Assembly (NCBI GenBank): GCA_031472005.1
Contig: PZJY01000002.1
Span: forward strand, 2,294,001-2,358,000
DNA length: 64,000 nt
Direction of reading: 5' to 3'
Source of the DNA: Tetracladium setigerum
Taxonomy: Eukaryota; Ascomycota; Leotiomycetes; Helotiales
Part shown: piece after piece, positions 45,360 through 58,024 of the stretch
How the letters are laid out: every line of letters starts with the position of its first letter
Position numbering within the stretch: the stretch's first letter is position 1
Made by a program: the position numbers and the translations under genes
The notes under the pieces: generated by a model
Seen by the model: the letters and a program-made list of their open reading frames with translations, nothing else
What the model was told of the DNA's origin: nothing
Databases searched by the model: none

Positions 45360-47417
45360 TGTTGTGTTTTGGTTGCTTGGTTGTTCGATTGGGATGGGGT
45401 TTGGAGTGGATAGTTGATAGAGGAAGAGGTTGATTATCGAGGAGATCATATGGCTTTATATAGTTATTCTCAATAGCTCCTTTTGAGATAGGAAAGTGGT
45501 TATTCCCTCTTTCTATTCTCTCATCTTCAATTAGCCGTGGGATGGCAATTGGAAATCAAAACACCTCCTAAGCGAGCATCACCTCCTTCCTCTAATCTCC
45601 AAACTCTCCAACAACTTACAAGATCACCAACAGGCAACATCCAGCCAAGCTCATTATTTCACTTAAAAAGTCTTGCCAGCTTCCATTCTTCACATCAATT
45701 GCATTTCCGAGATTTTTTCCGTACTGCTGAACGAGTCATAATAGCCTACAAGCGAGATCCAAATGACCCCAACTTCCCCATCTAGATCCTCCCTCCGACC
45801 TTCAATCCTTCCTTAAGCAGTTACTTCAAACTCGTCTATCCTTATCACTTACCCCTCTTTAACAAAAGCCATGGCATCCCACGACACTAGGTATCTACGT
45901 ACTATACAAAGCTGGAGTATCGTTGGTACCTCCCAAATGTGGAAACGCGCAGCACACCACAAATTTCTTGGCAATGGAAGCCAGATCGCCAAGCGAGGTT
46001 TTGGGAGACGGATGGGAAATTTTCAGAATGGCATCTGTTCCATCGATTTGTTATACCCCTTCTTCCATATTCCGCTGTCAGATAAAAAGCATGTATGACG
46101 GGCATGTGGGTAAGGACGGGAAGGAATGGGGATGAGACTGGGGATGGGTGGGGCGGCAGTTGGTTTAGAGTTCCGCAGATCTGAGTCGGCAGTTTTATTT
46201 AGTGGGTGCTAGTTCAGTTTCCTTAGAAATGAGTAGTCGCCTTTCAGGAATTGAGTTTAAACATAGAAGTAAAATCTAAAAAGTTCAGAGAGAACCATTT
46301 AAGGATAGAAAGTGTTTGATACTGGGTTCTTTTTTTGGAAGTCGACGAATACCCAGGTATGTTGTGATGTGTTTTCGGGAAGAAATATTGTGGACCAGAA
46401 TTGTCGCAACCAAAACCGGAAGGTCGGTTTACACAAATGAGTTCAAGCATCGCTTAGGAATACATTCTGAATGAAGCTGCTGTACTCACTATTCCGTGGA
46501 AAACTCACAGGGTGTCGAGAAGAGGTGTGCTCGGAGCGGAAGGATTCCGCTAAGGAGAAAGAGATGGAAAAGGTTTGAAATTGCAGGAGATTTGGGGCCG
46601 AAAGATATTGTATCCCTCGTGGAACGGAAATGAGCTCTGAGGTAGTGTATTCTTAAGAAAAGGAGGTATAGATAATTTGGCTTTATCGTTGAAGTCACTG
46701 AGTACTTGGAGGACGACCTTCAAGATTACTTGTTACTAAACCCCCAGAAACCCCGTAGAAATGATTACAATGGAGATCAGGCAACCTGGACAAGGAAACT
46801 TCATTCATTAACGTGATTATGAATAGAGTACCGAACTGCATGGTCCCAACTCGGCTAAGCATGGTGAACCGAACCGCGACGATTTACGTCGTTACCTGGT
46901 TGCAATCGCTTCCTCGAACATCTTGTCCTGCACGCAAAGGGGACGCAGATCATAGATACGTGAAATTTTTTACTAGGATTTGATAGTGTTCGCTATGCTA
47001 ATAGTTGACCAAGATTCTAGTCACATTCACAGCCGTCTCAAAGACCCAGTATGAATCAACCATCAAACAAATGGCCTCAAATGCAGAACCGATAGTGATG
47101 GGCGTATTCGAAGATTACAGACGAGACATGATTTGAAGTGAATGGACTACAAGCTTAAAAAGAAGGACTTTACATCTGCAACCTATAGCTCAGGCTGGCT
47201 GACTGCTGGGAAATGACGTCCGATTTCGTGACGCCTGAGAAAGCGACATCAACGGCTGCTTCTACCCATGATTGTGGCTACAGACTATTTAGCATACGCT
47301 CAATATCTCTAGATTCAGGATCAACTTACAACTAAAGGGTACTTCGCAATAGCCGCGAAAAGTCCATTGATATTTCCCACTACGTTAAACCAGTCGGCAC
47401 GTCCGTCTTAGGGAAGT
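45360..47417. other. Intergenic, 2.06 kb
   Basis: Cutinase promoter followed by A/T-rich sequence. A frame at 45923-46135 has no recognised similarity. Toward 47 kb the DNA passes into the decayed epoxide hydrolase. Confidence 0.4.
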
Positions 47418-48426
47418 TCAGGAGGTGCGGCTAGGATAGCACAGCTCATCATATGTATATTGATATCCGTCGCTGGAGCCGTACTTTATGTCCCACAGCC
47501 ATCCAGCAAAACCGACCGGGCTGTCTCTCATTGCAAGAGATAACGCATGTAGTTTCTGGGTCTGCACAGTCGCGTACGCAAAATATTTGGAGTACCACTC
47601 ATTCGCTGAATTAATGTAGTCGGCTTCTTCTTGGCTTGTTTTGTTTTGTGCGAGTCGAGATAAATCGTCTGGACTCGGGTTTACAAGATAAAAGTCGGTA
47701 AAGTGAGCGATTAGGCTGTTGCGGACATCGGAAGTCATACACATTCCCACTAGCCAGCCAATGTCAGTAGTAACGATAGCGTATTTGTCATACCCAAGTT
47801 GTTTCATCATGGCGTCAATTCCTCGGCCAACTTCTCGGGGACCCAAGCCGGGAACGATCGCGGATGGAGTGAATCCATAGCCACGAAGATCAGGGGCGAC
47901 AACGTGGTACGACTTTCCATCACTAGTACTAATAGTAAGGTTTTCAATTACTTTCGACCACTCGCGATAGGTCGAAGATCAGCCATGAATAAGAAGTAAT
48001 GGAATTGCGTCTTTATCGAAAGACTTCTCGTGTACGAAATGAATTGGAATCGGTGCCAAATAGTTTGCCGTTTCCAGGGACGGTTGTCGCATAATGTTTC
48101 TACTGGTTCAGTTCCTTTTCAATGGCCTTCCAGTTGTGCACTTTCGACCAGTACTCTGCTAAGCCCGCCATTTTATCCGCAGAAGGTCCCTCGATTGACC
48201 AGTCCTCGATGACGCTAGGTGATGAGCGATAATCGCGAACCTTTCTTTGGGTCAGCTAAAGGAGTTTCTTTGCAACGTGAATATTGAAACGCTGAGGCGA
48301 GGTGGCCTTGGGAAATTCGAAGCCGAGTTCGTTTTGATGCCTTAGCTGTAGCTTAAAAGGAGCAGCCACAGCCGATAGAATAAGTACCGGCGTCGAGAAA
48401 ACTGTAATCGTAGTTTTGAACAACAT
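47418..48426 (-). pseudogene. Epoxide hydrolase pseudogene (three nonsense codons, frame break, lost 3' end)
   Basis: Alpha/beta-hydrolase epoxide hydrolase with the N-terminal EHN region. The ATG at 48426 starts a signal-like helix. EHN similarity includes FNIHVAKKLL, EDWSIEGPSADKMAGLAEYW, then IHFVHEKSF, IPLLLIHG, SSTYREW, PDLRGYGFT and VTTDIGW with the nucleophile Asp. In-frame stops: TAG at 48058-48056, TAG at 48102-48100 and TGA at 47981-47979; the last replaces the conserved Trp of HGWSS. A frame change occurs near 48055-48090 that is not a simple one-base loss. The C-terminus, including the catalytic His, is gone after about 47440. The stop codons fit C-to-T/G-to-A change as in repeat-induced mutation, though not proven. 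Confidence 0.75.
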
Positions 48427-49779
48427 CTTGAGGTTATTGGAGGGAATAAAGTGATGAGTAGAAACTCGAGGAAAGTGTATAGGGCTGGGATTCAATTGCA
48501 AAGCTCATTTGAAATCGGCCACGTTAAACACTCAAAGTCGTTTATTCTAAAGGTCCTTCTAATACGGTCCCTCACTTCGAAGATATCCGGCAGGCCGAAC
48601 TACCTTAATAAATTAGGGAGATTATTGAAGGGACAGCCTGACTGGCGGTTTCATCGTCTACCCTCTGATGTAACCAATTGAGCCAATGCGCCAGAACTCA
48701 AAATAATTGCAAATCAATTGGCGTTCGTTTGTCAGCAAAAACAGGCGAGCTCATTGACCATATCGGAAGACCTTCTTTGAACTTTCACGCTCACGCTGCT
48801 TCGCTTTGTTCAATCTCAGATAAACGCGAGACCGAGAGCGATGTTCCGAAGGCCGAGTCGATGCTCTACGTAGATCGAGTCTGCAGTAGATTGATTGCGA
48901 AGACTGGCTGCGGCGGCGCCAAGGAATGAATTATAGTCTCGCTTGTTTAAAAGGGGGGATCGGACTTAAATTGGTAAGCGACTTTATCGCCATACCAGGG
49001 AAGTGGAAATAGGGAAAAGATCATAGACGTATTAATTTGAGCTCTGAGGATCTGGTGAGGGATGTCCGGTGATACGTATCCTCACATATCTTGTACGTCT
49101 CTTTCAAGGTGTTGTGGGTTTAACAAACGAAAAACCTCTGCTGGTAGAGCCCATCTTCCAGACCTAACCTGGGGCTGATGAGGCTAGGATAGAGGTCGCA
49201 ACGCAAGGAGCGGGTGGAATGAAGGAAGAGACTCTATGTATTGATGAAATGCCAACTGCTGCTGATAGTAGTGGAAGGCGCCGCGCTGAGGAGGATCAGC
49301 TTGACGAGGGGCACGATAAGGGTCTACCGTGAGAGATGAGACGAGGCGTATACGTCGTGCAAGTATGCAGAAACCTGATTGAAATTCTTGTCTTTACAAA
49401 AGACAATAGATAGGCTGCGATGGCTGCAAGCGCCACGGCAAACCACTTAACGGTATCTATTTCTGAGAGGACTTGATAAGCCTGACATATGGAGACAGAA
49501 CTACAAAGCAGCAAAAACACCCGATAGATCGGTTTATTGAAACGGCGCTCCAACGTCTCCACGACTTCTCCTCCACAATTCTCCTTCACAACCAACCTCA
49601 AACTACGTTACAGCTAAAGGCGTTGATCAAGACTCTGAATCTCAGCAACAGCGGAAGCACCGAGCTTCTGCACTACTTTAACTCCGCAACAAAAACAAAA
49701 CCAACCTCCCGAACGACATCAAACGCCCGCCTCAGAATCACTAGAGAAACATCAACCAAAGTCAAACCACGATTTCCAG
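48427..49779. other. Intergenic, 1.35 kb, no gene
   Basis: Between two pseudogenes. Degenerate sequence with many stops; possibly further remnants but none recognised. Confidence 0.35.
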
Positions 49780-50323
49780 CTACATGAAACGTCCTCCCCA
49801 GAAGAACAACCATACGAATCACCGAGCCAGATGGTAATACACCTGTCTAGTCCAAGATCCCCTTGGCTAACGCTTAACGACCGGTTCTGATGTCGCGACC
49901 ATCAGGACGACTGCTGTACGGAAGGGAGACCATTATATTGTAAACGGCTCAAAGAAGTGGATCACGAACGGCATTTGGGCCGATTACGTGACTGCAGCTG
50001 TGCGAACTGGAGGCACAGGAGCAGCCGGTATTTCCCTCGTTAATGTATGGCAGTATGGGTGGACCCGATAGACATTCGGCAAGAAGTTGATTGAGAACCC
50101 GATTATTAGAACGAAGTTCATTAAGATGGAAAGGATGATTGAGCCCGCTTACGCGTTCCTAGAACAATTGCCTTGGCCAATTGAATTGAATAGAAAAAAT
50201 GGAGGAGGAGATGGAGTGAAGACTGGTGAGATGACTGCGATGTTGAAAATTATTAGCACAAGATGCTTGGAGAAGTATGTGAGGGAGGCACGACAAGTCA
50301 TGGGTAGCTTGGGTATGCGATAG
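49780..50323 (+). pseudogene. Acyl-CoA dehydrogenase remnant
   Basis: Fragments of one flavin acyl-CoA dehydrogenase. RITEPDG near 49815 is separated from SDVATIRTTAVRKGDHYIVNGSKKWITNG (about 49890-49970) by an intron-like piece that starts GTAATA but lacks an AG acceptor. The middle domain continues to TGAAGISLV. About 90 residues are then missing before TFGKKLIENPIIRTKFIKM, and the C-terminal helices end at 50323 with MGSLGMR. Stops interrupt the frame at 50070. Clearly non-functional. Confidence 0.7.
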
Positions 50324-51280
50324 TTGGAAAAGGCGGAAGGTGAGTTTTCAGTCTTGACACAGGGGTTCGCGAGATGTGAGAGTGATAGTGGTTAGTAAGT
50401 AACGTGTTAATGAAACTACTGTCTAGGTACTAACTATTGTGTAGGTAGTAGAAGCGAAGAGATTATGAGTGAGCTTGCAATTCGGGAGGAAACCAAGAGT
50501 TTGAAGAAGTACGCAAGTGTGCCTATTAGTAAGTCATAAAGTGAAATGGGCGAATGGATTCTTGAGCTTGGTTATTATTTATTTAAGTACTACTAGAATT
50601 GAATCTTTAGGTGCCTGCACAATTGCATCCTCTAGACTTTGACGGTGAGTCTCCTATCGATGATTAAGACGTTCGTGCATGTATTCTGTCTTTTGTATAT
50701 TTAGCGTGCTATTTGTTTCTTTCTTTTTGTTTTCTCTCTCCATTAACATAGGGCACTGTACCGTCTTCGTTTAATGTTAACAGCTAAAAGACTTGCCAAG
50801 TTTGTTAACTCACCGCTATATCTCAAACCTAAGAGATTATCATTACTAAAAGTTGATGGCATCTCGCCTTCCGGAACTAGCTCCAAATGCAGGTCTGGTG
50901 TTCTGTAATAGGTAGTCGGGCATGGAATCTAAGATCTCCACGAACATCATGTTGTACAATACTACTGATATAACTTCTGATATCACGTTGGCTGAAACGA
51001 AGGCCCTCTCTAGGGGTTTTATAGATCATCAGGAGATTAACGTTAATGTTTGAAGTTTGGCGGAATCGAGTTGGGATGCAAGCACGGACGAAAAATCCAA
51101 TAGCATGGATGGTTTAGGTATAGCATATTTAGATTAGTATAACCTGGAGACGACAAACAAGGTGAACTGTTTGGAACTTGTGTTGATAGGTTATTTGACT
51201 ATCTGCATTGCAACAAAGCGACATGATATGGACGTTTTTACTCCCTCCTAACCGTGGATTAATCTATAGCATGAACTCAT
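50324..51280. other. A/T-rich intergenic, 0.96 kb
   Basis: No gene seen. Contains repeated GTAGGTA/TAGGTAC words around 50425-50450. Confidence 0.4.
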
Positions 51281-52082
51281 CTACCATGGAAATTGCATGC
51301 CATATTTGGTGACGAACTTGCCGACTTCACCATCGCGCTTTCCTTCCACAATCTCGAGGATACCCTGCGCACTCGTCTCCGAGCTCTCGGCGCCTTGGTT
51401 CTTCCTGTTCTCCCTGTCACCCGTGAGATCGGTGACCACGTATCCAGGGCAGAATGCCCAAGCCGTGCCTCCAAACTCCTGGAGCGTAACGTGTTGGCAA
51501 GCAGTTAACATGTTGAGTGCTGCTTTGGCTATACGATAAACTTCGCCCGGCATCTTGTGATAGGGGTTGGTCGGATCTAGCTTCAAGGTGATGGAGCCCA
51601 GCTCTGAGCTGACATTGATGATCTTTGGGGACTTCGAGGCCTTAAGAAGGGGGATCACGGCGTCGGTCAAGAGCAGCACACCGAAGACATTGGTGTCAAA
51701 GGCTGTGCGAAGGGATTCTCGGCTGATAGGGTCGGGAGTGGCGATTCCAGCGTTATTCACCAGAACGTCCAAGCGACCGAAATCTGCTTTGATCTTTGCT
51801 ACAGCGGCCTGGATGGAGTCGTCCTTGGAAACATCCAAGATGACGAGGCTGAGCGTGCCTTGGGGCTTACGGGCTTGGAGCTCCTTGAGCGCTATTTCAC
51901 CCTTGGCCTGATTACGGGCGCCTATAATGACATGGTTGTTGGACGAGGCAGACGCGAGAGCGAAGGAAGTGTCATATCCGATTCCCGTGTTAGCGCCTGT
52001 GATGTTAGATATTTTGTCCCAAACTCGTGATATATTTGGATAACGAACCAGTAACGAGAATGATTTGCTTGTTAGCCGACAT
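51281..52082 (-). CDS. Short-chain dehydrogenase/reductase (2 exons)
   Basis: NAD(P)-dependent oxidoreductase, classical SDR fold, 249 residues. Exon 1 52082-52049 encodes MSANKQIILVT; a 52-base intron (52048-51997) splits the cofactor motif, giving TGANTGIG. Other motifs: LVNNAGIA, NVSSELGS with the catalytic Ser, and YRIAKAALN (Y-x-x-x-K). Near 51996-51838 reads FALASASSNNHVIIGARN. The C-terminus ends KYGMQFPW. Clean frame. Neighbours two GSTs and a decayed epoxide hydrolase, so a role in detoxification or small-molecule metabolism is likely; substrate unknown. A (TA) run about 110 bases upstream may form the core promoter. Confidence 0.85.
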
Positions 52083-53319
52083 TTTGACGTTCGTTGACCG
52101 GTTTTTTTTCTAAGAGGAGATAGGGCTTGGGGATAAGGTTGCGAGTATTGAGAGTGTTGATTATGTCGGCTTCGAGGCTCTCCATCTCATATATATATAT
52201 ATAATCTGCAAAAGAGGTAAACTTTATTCTCCAAAGTTACAATAGAGGTAACCGAGCACAGGAGATGTTGAATTTCTCAGCAACTGAGACCTTTTGCATC
52301 GGGTTTAAGCCCAACGCCTATAGTCCACATGTTAACATTATTAAGAAGGACGTTTTAGGCAATGTTTGAGACGCTAAAAAGGACGTTTTAGGCAATGTTT
52401 GAGATGCAATTCAAATGTGATTAGAAAGCAAATAGAGTTCCGGACGCTAGTCCTTGACGCACAAGGACATTGTGGATACACTAAGGTCAAGTCCCAAACT
52501 TTAATTGATTAGTATTCCATTGTGGATCTCGTTAGGGTGCTTTACATTCTGCTATCGATTCTATCAATTTGAAAAGTGCCAATCATTTTGAAATCTCGGT
52601 ATACGCTGCTAAGTCTTAACGCTGACCGTCATGTTATTTAATAAAGAACCTGACTTTGAACTATTTGGTATAAGAACATATATTCCATACTTCGGCCAGA
52701 AACGCCCTTTTTTGTCTATTCGCTGATTGGGTGCATTGAATGAAATGAAAGGATCTTATTGGCTGCATTATCCCGCATAGCACCCTGTAGCCGGGGCGTT
52801 CCCGTCACTGTACATAAGGTACCGTAAAGTAACGAATGAAACGGAATTGTATATCAAATAGAGTTTCGAAGCCAAGCAAGGTAAACAAAGCTAACTTGTT
52901 TGAGATAAATATTAAGTATTTTATACATACATAAGCTATATTCAACCAGAATCCAATTAAATAGTTAAGCCAGGAGTCAGTCTGCTTAGAAGTCTGATTT
53001 GTTACAAGAGAACTTATTGCTTACAACTACTTTAGAATCTAACTTTCTCGAGACGGTAGAGACCATACTTCAGATTACATAAGTCTAAAAACAAGGCGAC
53101 AGTTAGTCTTGAATCGAAGAACTCCCGCGGTAGAAAGAAAGATTAGCACGTGTTGTAAACGGATTGAGTGCATGGATAATGTCTATTGATAAGAACCTGC
53201 AAGCCTAGGGACATGACATTGGGCGAATAAGCAGATAAGCCACCTCAGAAACATTGACATGATGCTGCAATTCACTACACTAGCCAAGCAACAAAATCCT
53301 CCCCCGTATTATCCATAAA
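52083..53319. other. A/T-rich intergenic, 1.24 kb with repeats
   Basis: (TA)n at about 52189-52203, a 33-base tandem repeat at 52346-52411 (listed), otherwise no gene. The T-rich upstream side serves as the SDR promoter; the other end is the 3' flank of the first GST. Confidence 0.45.
52346..52411. repeat. Two-copy 33-base tandem repeat
   Basis: Unit starting AAGGACGTTTTAGGCAATG occurs twice with a period of 33 bases, differing by only a few bases at the end. Function unknown. Confidence 0.8.
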
Positions 53320-54295
53320 TTACTTCTGAGCGTCATCCTTCATACTGTTCTGTACCCACTCAAGATATGGCGCGGCCTGACCATTGATTTCTTCAGTGCT
53401 TTGATTCAGCATGTCAAGGAAGGTGTTCCTCGTAGGCACATGACGGCCATTTTCAAAGCCGGGGCGCTTAAGCAACCTGTACATCCAACTTTTCACTGTA
53501 GGGAACTCATCCAGGTCGATACCGGACCAATCTAGAGTTAGTTAGCTACAGCTAAGCATCATAGCAATAGTATACTCCTTAGGGTAGGAAAGGAAGGACG
53601 TACGAGCAGCCGAAACCCATCCCCAACAGGCAATATCAGCAATCGTAACCTTGCCACCGACGATATAGCCCGAAGTCGTCGCTTTGAGGTGATTTTCAAG
53701 GGTACGGTACAGGCGACGTGTCTCATTTACGTAGCGGGTGACGCCGTACTCGATCTTGGTAGGAGTGAAACCTATGGGTTAATGAGCAATGGGTATGAAT
53801 CTAGGGTCTTGCGTGCATTATCTGTTGAACTTACGATTGAAATGGACTGCCTGACCTTGCATAGGGCCTAAGCCACCCATCTGCCACATCAACTGTACGT
53901 GAATGTCAAACATTTGTTCGTTCTTAATGAACTTGGTGAAAATGTATTGAGAAAGAAGAGAAACGAACCCAGTTGTTCACCTCCCAATATTCTCGCGAAC
54001 CATAGGGATAAGATAATTTGTAGTCCTTGTCGTAGCGATCGACCAGATACTGTAATATGCTTCCACTTTCGAAGATGCGAATCTGCTTACCGTCGTCGAA
54101 GGTATCGGTGAGTGCAGGGATGCGACCATTGGGGTTGACTTTCAGAAACCACGGCTCCTTCTGGGTGTTCTTCGAGATATCGATTTGAGTTACCTCGTAG
54201 GTCAAACCCAGCTCTTCCAACAGAATAGAGACCTTGATACCGTTGGCTGTGCTAGCACTGTAGAGATGGATATTGGGCTTGCTGATAGAAGACAT
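53320..54295 (-). CDS. Glutathione S-transferase, Ure2p/YghU-like (4 exons)
   Basis: 254-residue GST. Exons 54295-53969, 53892-53835, 53771-53604 and 53531-53320, phases consistent. Thioredoxin-like N-domain: IHLYSASTANGIKVSILLEELG, WFLKVNPNGRIPAL and the glutathione-binding FESGSILQYL. The helical C-domain contains MWQMGGLGPMQGQAVHF and ITADIACW-like VTIADIACWGW, both typical of the Ure2p-like group. Probably conjugates glutathione to xenobiotics or reduces disulfides. Divergent to the phi-like GST at 55.0 kb. Clean frames. Confidence 0.85.
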
Positions 54296-55024
54296 CTTGG
54301 CGGGAAATGAATAACAAGGAGCCTGTGAAGACTAATCTTGGGATTGAGATGTGACCGTGAGTTCGGAGTGAAGATAGACAGAAAATGACCCAGTACAACC
54401 AGTCGTAAGTCTGTTAATCTACTTAGATACCCACCTGTAAGGGTAATACCGCCCCTTTAACTTATCATCTTCCTAGCAGTTCGAGTGAAGAGTGTAGCAT
54501 TAATCAGGAATCTAGGCTCGCTCGATGACAAACTCATGCCCGCCGAGCACGCTGTCGACCCGGAACGAATGCTAAGCTCTTTGCTTTCCTATGGGGAGAT
54601 GGCTATCTGAATTAGAAATATAGGCTTACTTGATACTGATGACAGTGTCATGGCCATCGGCTTTAACGGTTAAGTTTGATACAGATGACAAAGTCGGGAT
54701 TTGAAAACCAAAATCAGTTGCGGCCAAGACCATTATAAGAGTTCCTTTAGTTCTTGCGGGGCTGGTCAAGGATCGCGCATTGATGCACTCGCTTGGAAAT
54801 CCATCCGAATCAGTCTAGCCGAGGTCAATGACAGCGGACCAGCTCATATGCTTATGCTTGTCATTGCAGTTGTAATGCAGTACTGGTCTTGCAGGCTGCT
54901 AGCCGTGAAAATTTCATATATATATATATCACCATATCTCCCGTATATAATTGTTTCCCCAGAACATCTTCTCCAGTCACTTCACTTCTAGCTTCGAGTC
55001 CAATAACACTAAAACGTTGCAACA
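54296..55024. promoter_or_regulatory. Divergent promoter between the two GST genes
   Basis: 729 bases between the start codons. A TATATATATATA run at about 54915-54929 lies some 100 bases before the second GST start. No gene inside. Confidence 0.5.
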
Positions 55025-55845
55025 ATGGCGCTCAAACTTTACGGTTCTATCACCTCTTCTTGCACGCAAAGAGTCATTCTCGTGCTTCGCGAGCTAGGGG
55101 TTGAGTATGAATTCATCCCGGTTACTCTTATGACGGGTGAACATAAGGTGAGTCACATTTTGCTCGGATTTGGTGTTGCTACTCATATGAACGGATCCAG
55201 GATCCGAAGTACATCAAAGATGTCCATCCCTTTGGACGCATCCCAACTCTCAAAGATGGCGACTTTCAACTCTTTGAGTCCCGAGCGATATGCCGGTACC
55301 TTGTGGCAAAGTTCGGTGGCACCAGTATCCTGAATTCTGTTAATAAAGCAGAACCTGCTCAGATTGGCACTCTTGAACAGGCCATCAGCATCGAGTTCTC
55401 GTATTTTGACCCTCAAATCAAGGCCTTGTGCTATGAGAACTTGTGGAAAAGGTCAGCACATAATCTGAGATCGGCATTGCCAATTTTCTGACTGACTTTA
55501 CCATGTATAGTTACTTAGGCAAAGGCGCTGCTAGCCCTGACGAGGTCGAGAAGGCTAAGGATATTCTGACGACTTGTCTGGACTACTACGAGGCCCTACT
55601 CAGCAAGCAAGGCAACCTCACCGGACATGTAAGTGACTAGGTGCTTCAGAGTTTTTTGTGGTCCTAACATAATACAGGAGTTCGGATTGGTTGATATATA
55701 CGTCATGCCATGGATTCCATGGTTTCATGTCCTCAACATGGATGACCAGATTTCCGGGAGGTCAAACCTCGAGTCTTGGTGGAAACGAGTGACAACTCGT
55801 CCTTCTTGGCAGTATGTTCAAGAGTCACTCCCGAAGACGGAGTAA
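55025..55845 (+). CDS. Glutathione S-transferase, phi-like (4 exons)
   Basis: 219-residue GST. Exons 55025-55147, 55201-55451, 55511-55628 and 55678-55845. N-domain MALKLYGSITSSCTQRVILVLRELG, then FGRIPTLKDG and FESRAICRYLV (glutathione site). The C-domain has EFSYFDPQIKAL and FGLVDIYVMPWIPW, and ends RPSWQYVQESLPKTE. The Ser/Cys pair near the N-terminus is the usual activating site. Clean frame and intron phases. Conjugation of electrophiles is the family role; exact substrate unknown. Confidence 0.85.
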
Positions 55846-58024
55846 TTATTCAAACATTGAGCGTGCATATGGTCAATGTTGTTTGGTTTCCAAAATTTGC
55901 TATAGTCACCTCTCGATAAATAACACAATGGGTTGAATGCGATATTGTTTCTTGTTCGTGAGAGCTAAATGCGGCTTGAAGTGGTGACCAGCACAAATAA
56001 CTAACCGTTTTCCTGGCTCGAATACCACTGCACTCTCCAAAAAGAAGAAGAAGAAAAAATCTCCCTTCAGTTGTGCACCCGCATATTCATTTAAACACTC
56101 GCAATCCCAACGATACCATCGCTAGAACAGATAAGCTACGTCCCTCGAGTAGTGCCCGCGCTTCGCACTTCCTTTTCTTTTGCCGCAGTAATGCGGGAAA
56201 ATTTGCTGACTATAAGCCTATAAGAAAGTGAACACGTAATCAGCATGCAGCAAGAGTAGTACAACTTATCCGCACTGCGCTTAATTTGTCGGTCGCTAAT
56301 AATTTCGCCCCCGAGCAATACGGATTGGAAGCCCGCTGGATTATGGACTACTATCATGTTACAATGGTTGTAATGGACTTAGATGGTTTCTGAATTTCCA
56401 TCTGTGCTTAAACTAGGATGTCAAATAATTATATGTAGGATTTGCCGTTTATATATTTCAAGAGCCTGGCCCCCAAAGGGTATGATTGAAATGGCATATT
56501 TTAGCGTCACGCTAAGCAGCTTTGACCTACCCAATCAAATGGCATAGCTTGACCGCGATACCAATATCCCTGGTCTTAAACCGCTTAACTATCCAAGATA
56601 GTGATGCCAGTGTTGTGTGCACTACTATGTACTTCGGATATGCAATGAATCAATGTCTTCCCGTTCGACTATCCATATGCATACTGTCTTGATCTGTGAA
56701 GTGAAATTGGTTGGCATACGACATTGGTTCAGATTAACTAATGACAACTTACCTGTCGACCGTTCAAGTCCTGCTTTGCTAGAATCCATAGCTCTTTGGC
56801 GCTGTAGGATATCACCGTGAGCTGTTTCTCGATCTGGGCAAGCTAATTTCGCAGACCTGACTTCATTATATCATCATAGCTAATTTTGCTATTCCCCAAA
56901 CTTCCTGTACCACCCTAGCCAGCTTTTTTACATGTTGTACCTGGGCAGCTGCCAATTCTCGCAGAAACTCCTCAGGATACACCCAGTTGTCATTTTCAAA
57001 AAATATCAGGTGTTGCATCCTGCACAACCCAGTCAACCCATAATCCTCGCAGAAGTGAACAGGGTGGTGTATTTTCGTATATGAATGGTATGAGCGAAAG
57101 TGGTATGAGTCCTTGTAGGAATCCTTCCTCCTTGTTCTGGTCTTCATGGTATGAGAATCTTTGGAATACATCTATCCACTGCAATGACAAGAGGCGATGG
57201 CAAAACTGACAGCAGAAATGGCTCCTCGACCTCATTCTTTATCTGCGAGGAGAAATAAAATGAGAAGTCCTTCGCCTCAATTTGCAGTTGGAATTTTTGT
57301 ATTAAGGTAGATGTTTGGAATTTGCATTAAGGACTGAAGATTTGGTGATAGAGTTCGAAGTGGTGGGGCTTCAAATATTTTTATTTTAGCAGTGTAATAT
57401 AACAAATCTTTGATTTTCTTTCCGTTCTATTCTAAAACGCAAGATTTCATCTCATACTTCCTACTTAAAGCCTAATACTTAATAAATATTTAAGGGATAT
57501 AGTAATTATTAAGTACTTATTCTTGTAATACTTAAAATCAATGTATATTAATTACGTAAATACCTTTATAAGTTATTTAAAGTATTCCGTCACTTACCTT
57601 AATTAAATGTCATAAGAAAGTCAGGTCACTTGACCTGGGTTCAGTATGGAGCTGGGTGCGATCGCTCTTGGCACGCAGTGCCTCTATATCATCAAAGCAT
57701 GCCCCCCAATTAACGGAAGGACATGATATCAATTTATCACCTTTTGTGAAGACCTTATACAGCTTCACAACACTCTACAAACCACCACTTTACTGCTCGA
57801 TACAAGTGCTCTACAGTGTGATATTAACTTATAATTAGAATATTATTAATTAAATTATTGTATTTATATACTACTAACCTATGCCACTCATATGTATCAT
57901 ATGTGATTAACCCTTCCATTCAATACTACTAATCATTATGAATGAAAACCCTATTTATTCAGAAACTCGCAGGTAATTACATTATCAACTTTTCCACTCA
58001 CTCAAACCCCCATCGAGTGACAAT
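55846..58024. other. Gene-poor, strongly A/T-rich stretch, 2.2 kb
   Basis: No gene supported. The part at about 57360-57960 is extremely rich in TAATTA, TTAAGTACTT and similar words, suggesting RIP-altered or relict repeat DNA. Confidence 0.5.

Noticed and set aside
45871..46135. Open frames with WKRAAHH and MEARSPSEV
   Set aside because: No similarity recognised, no intron logic, A/T-rich flanks; not supported as a gene.
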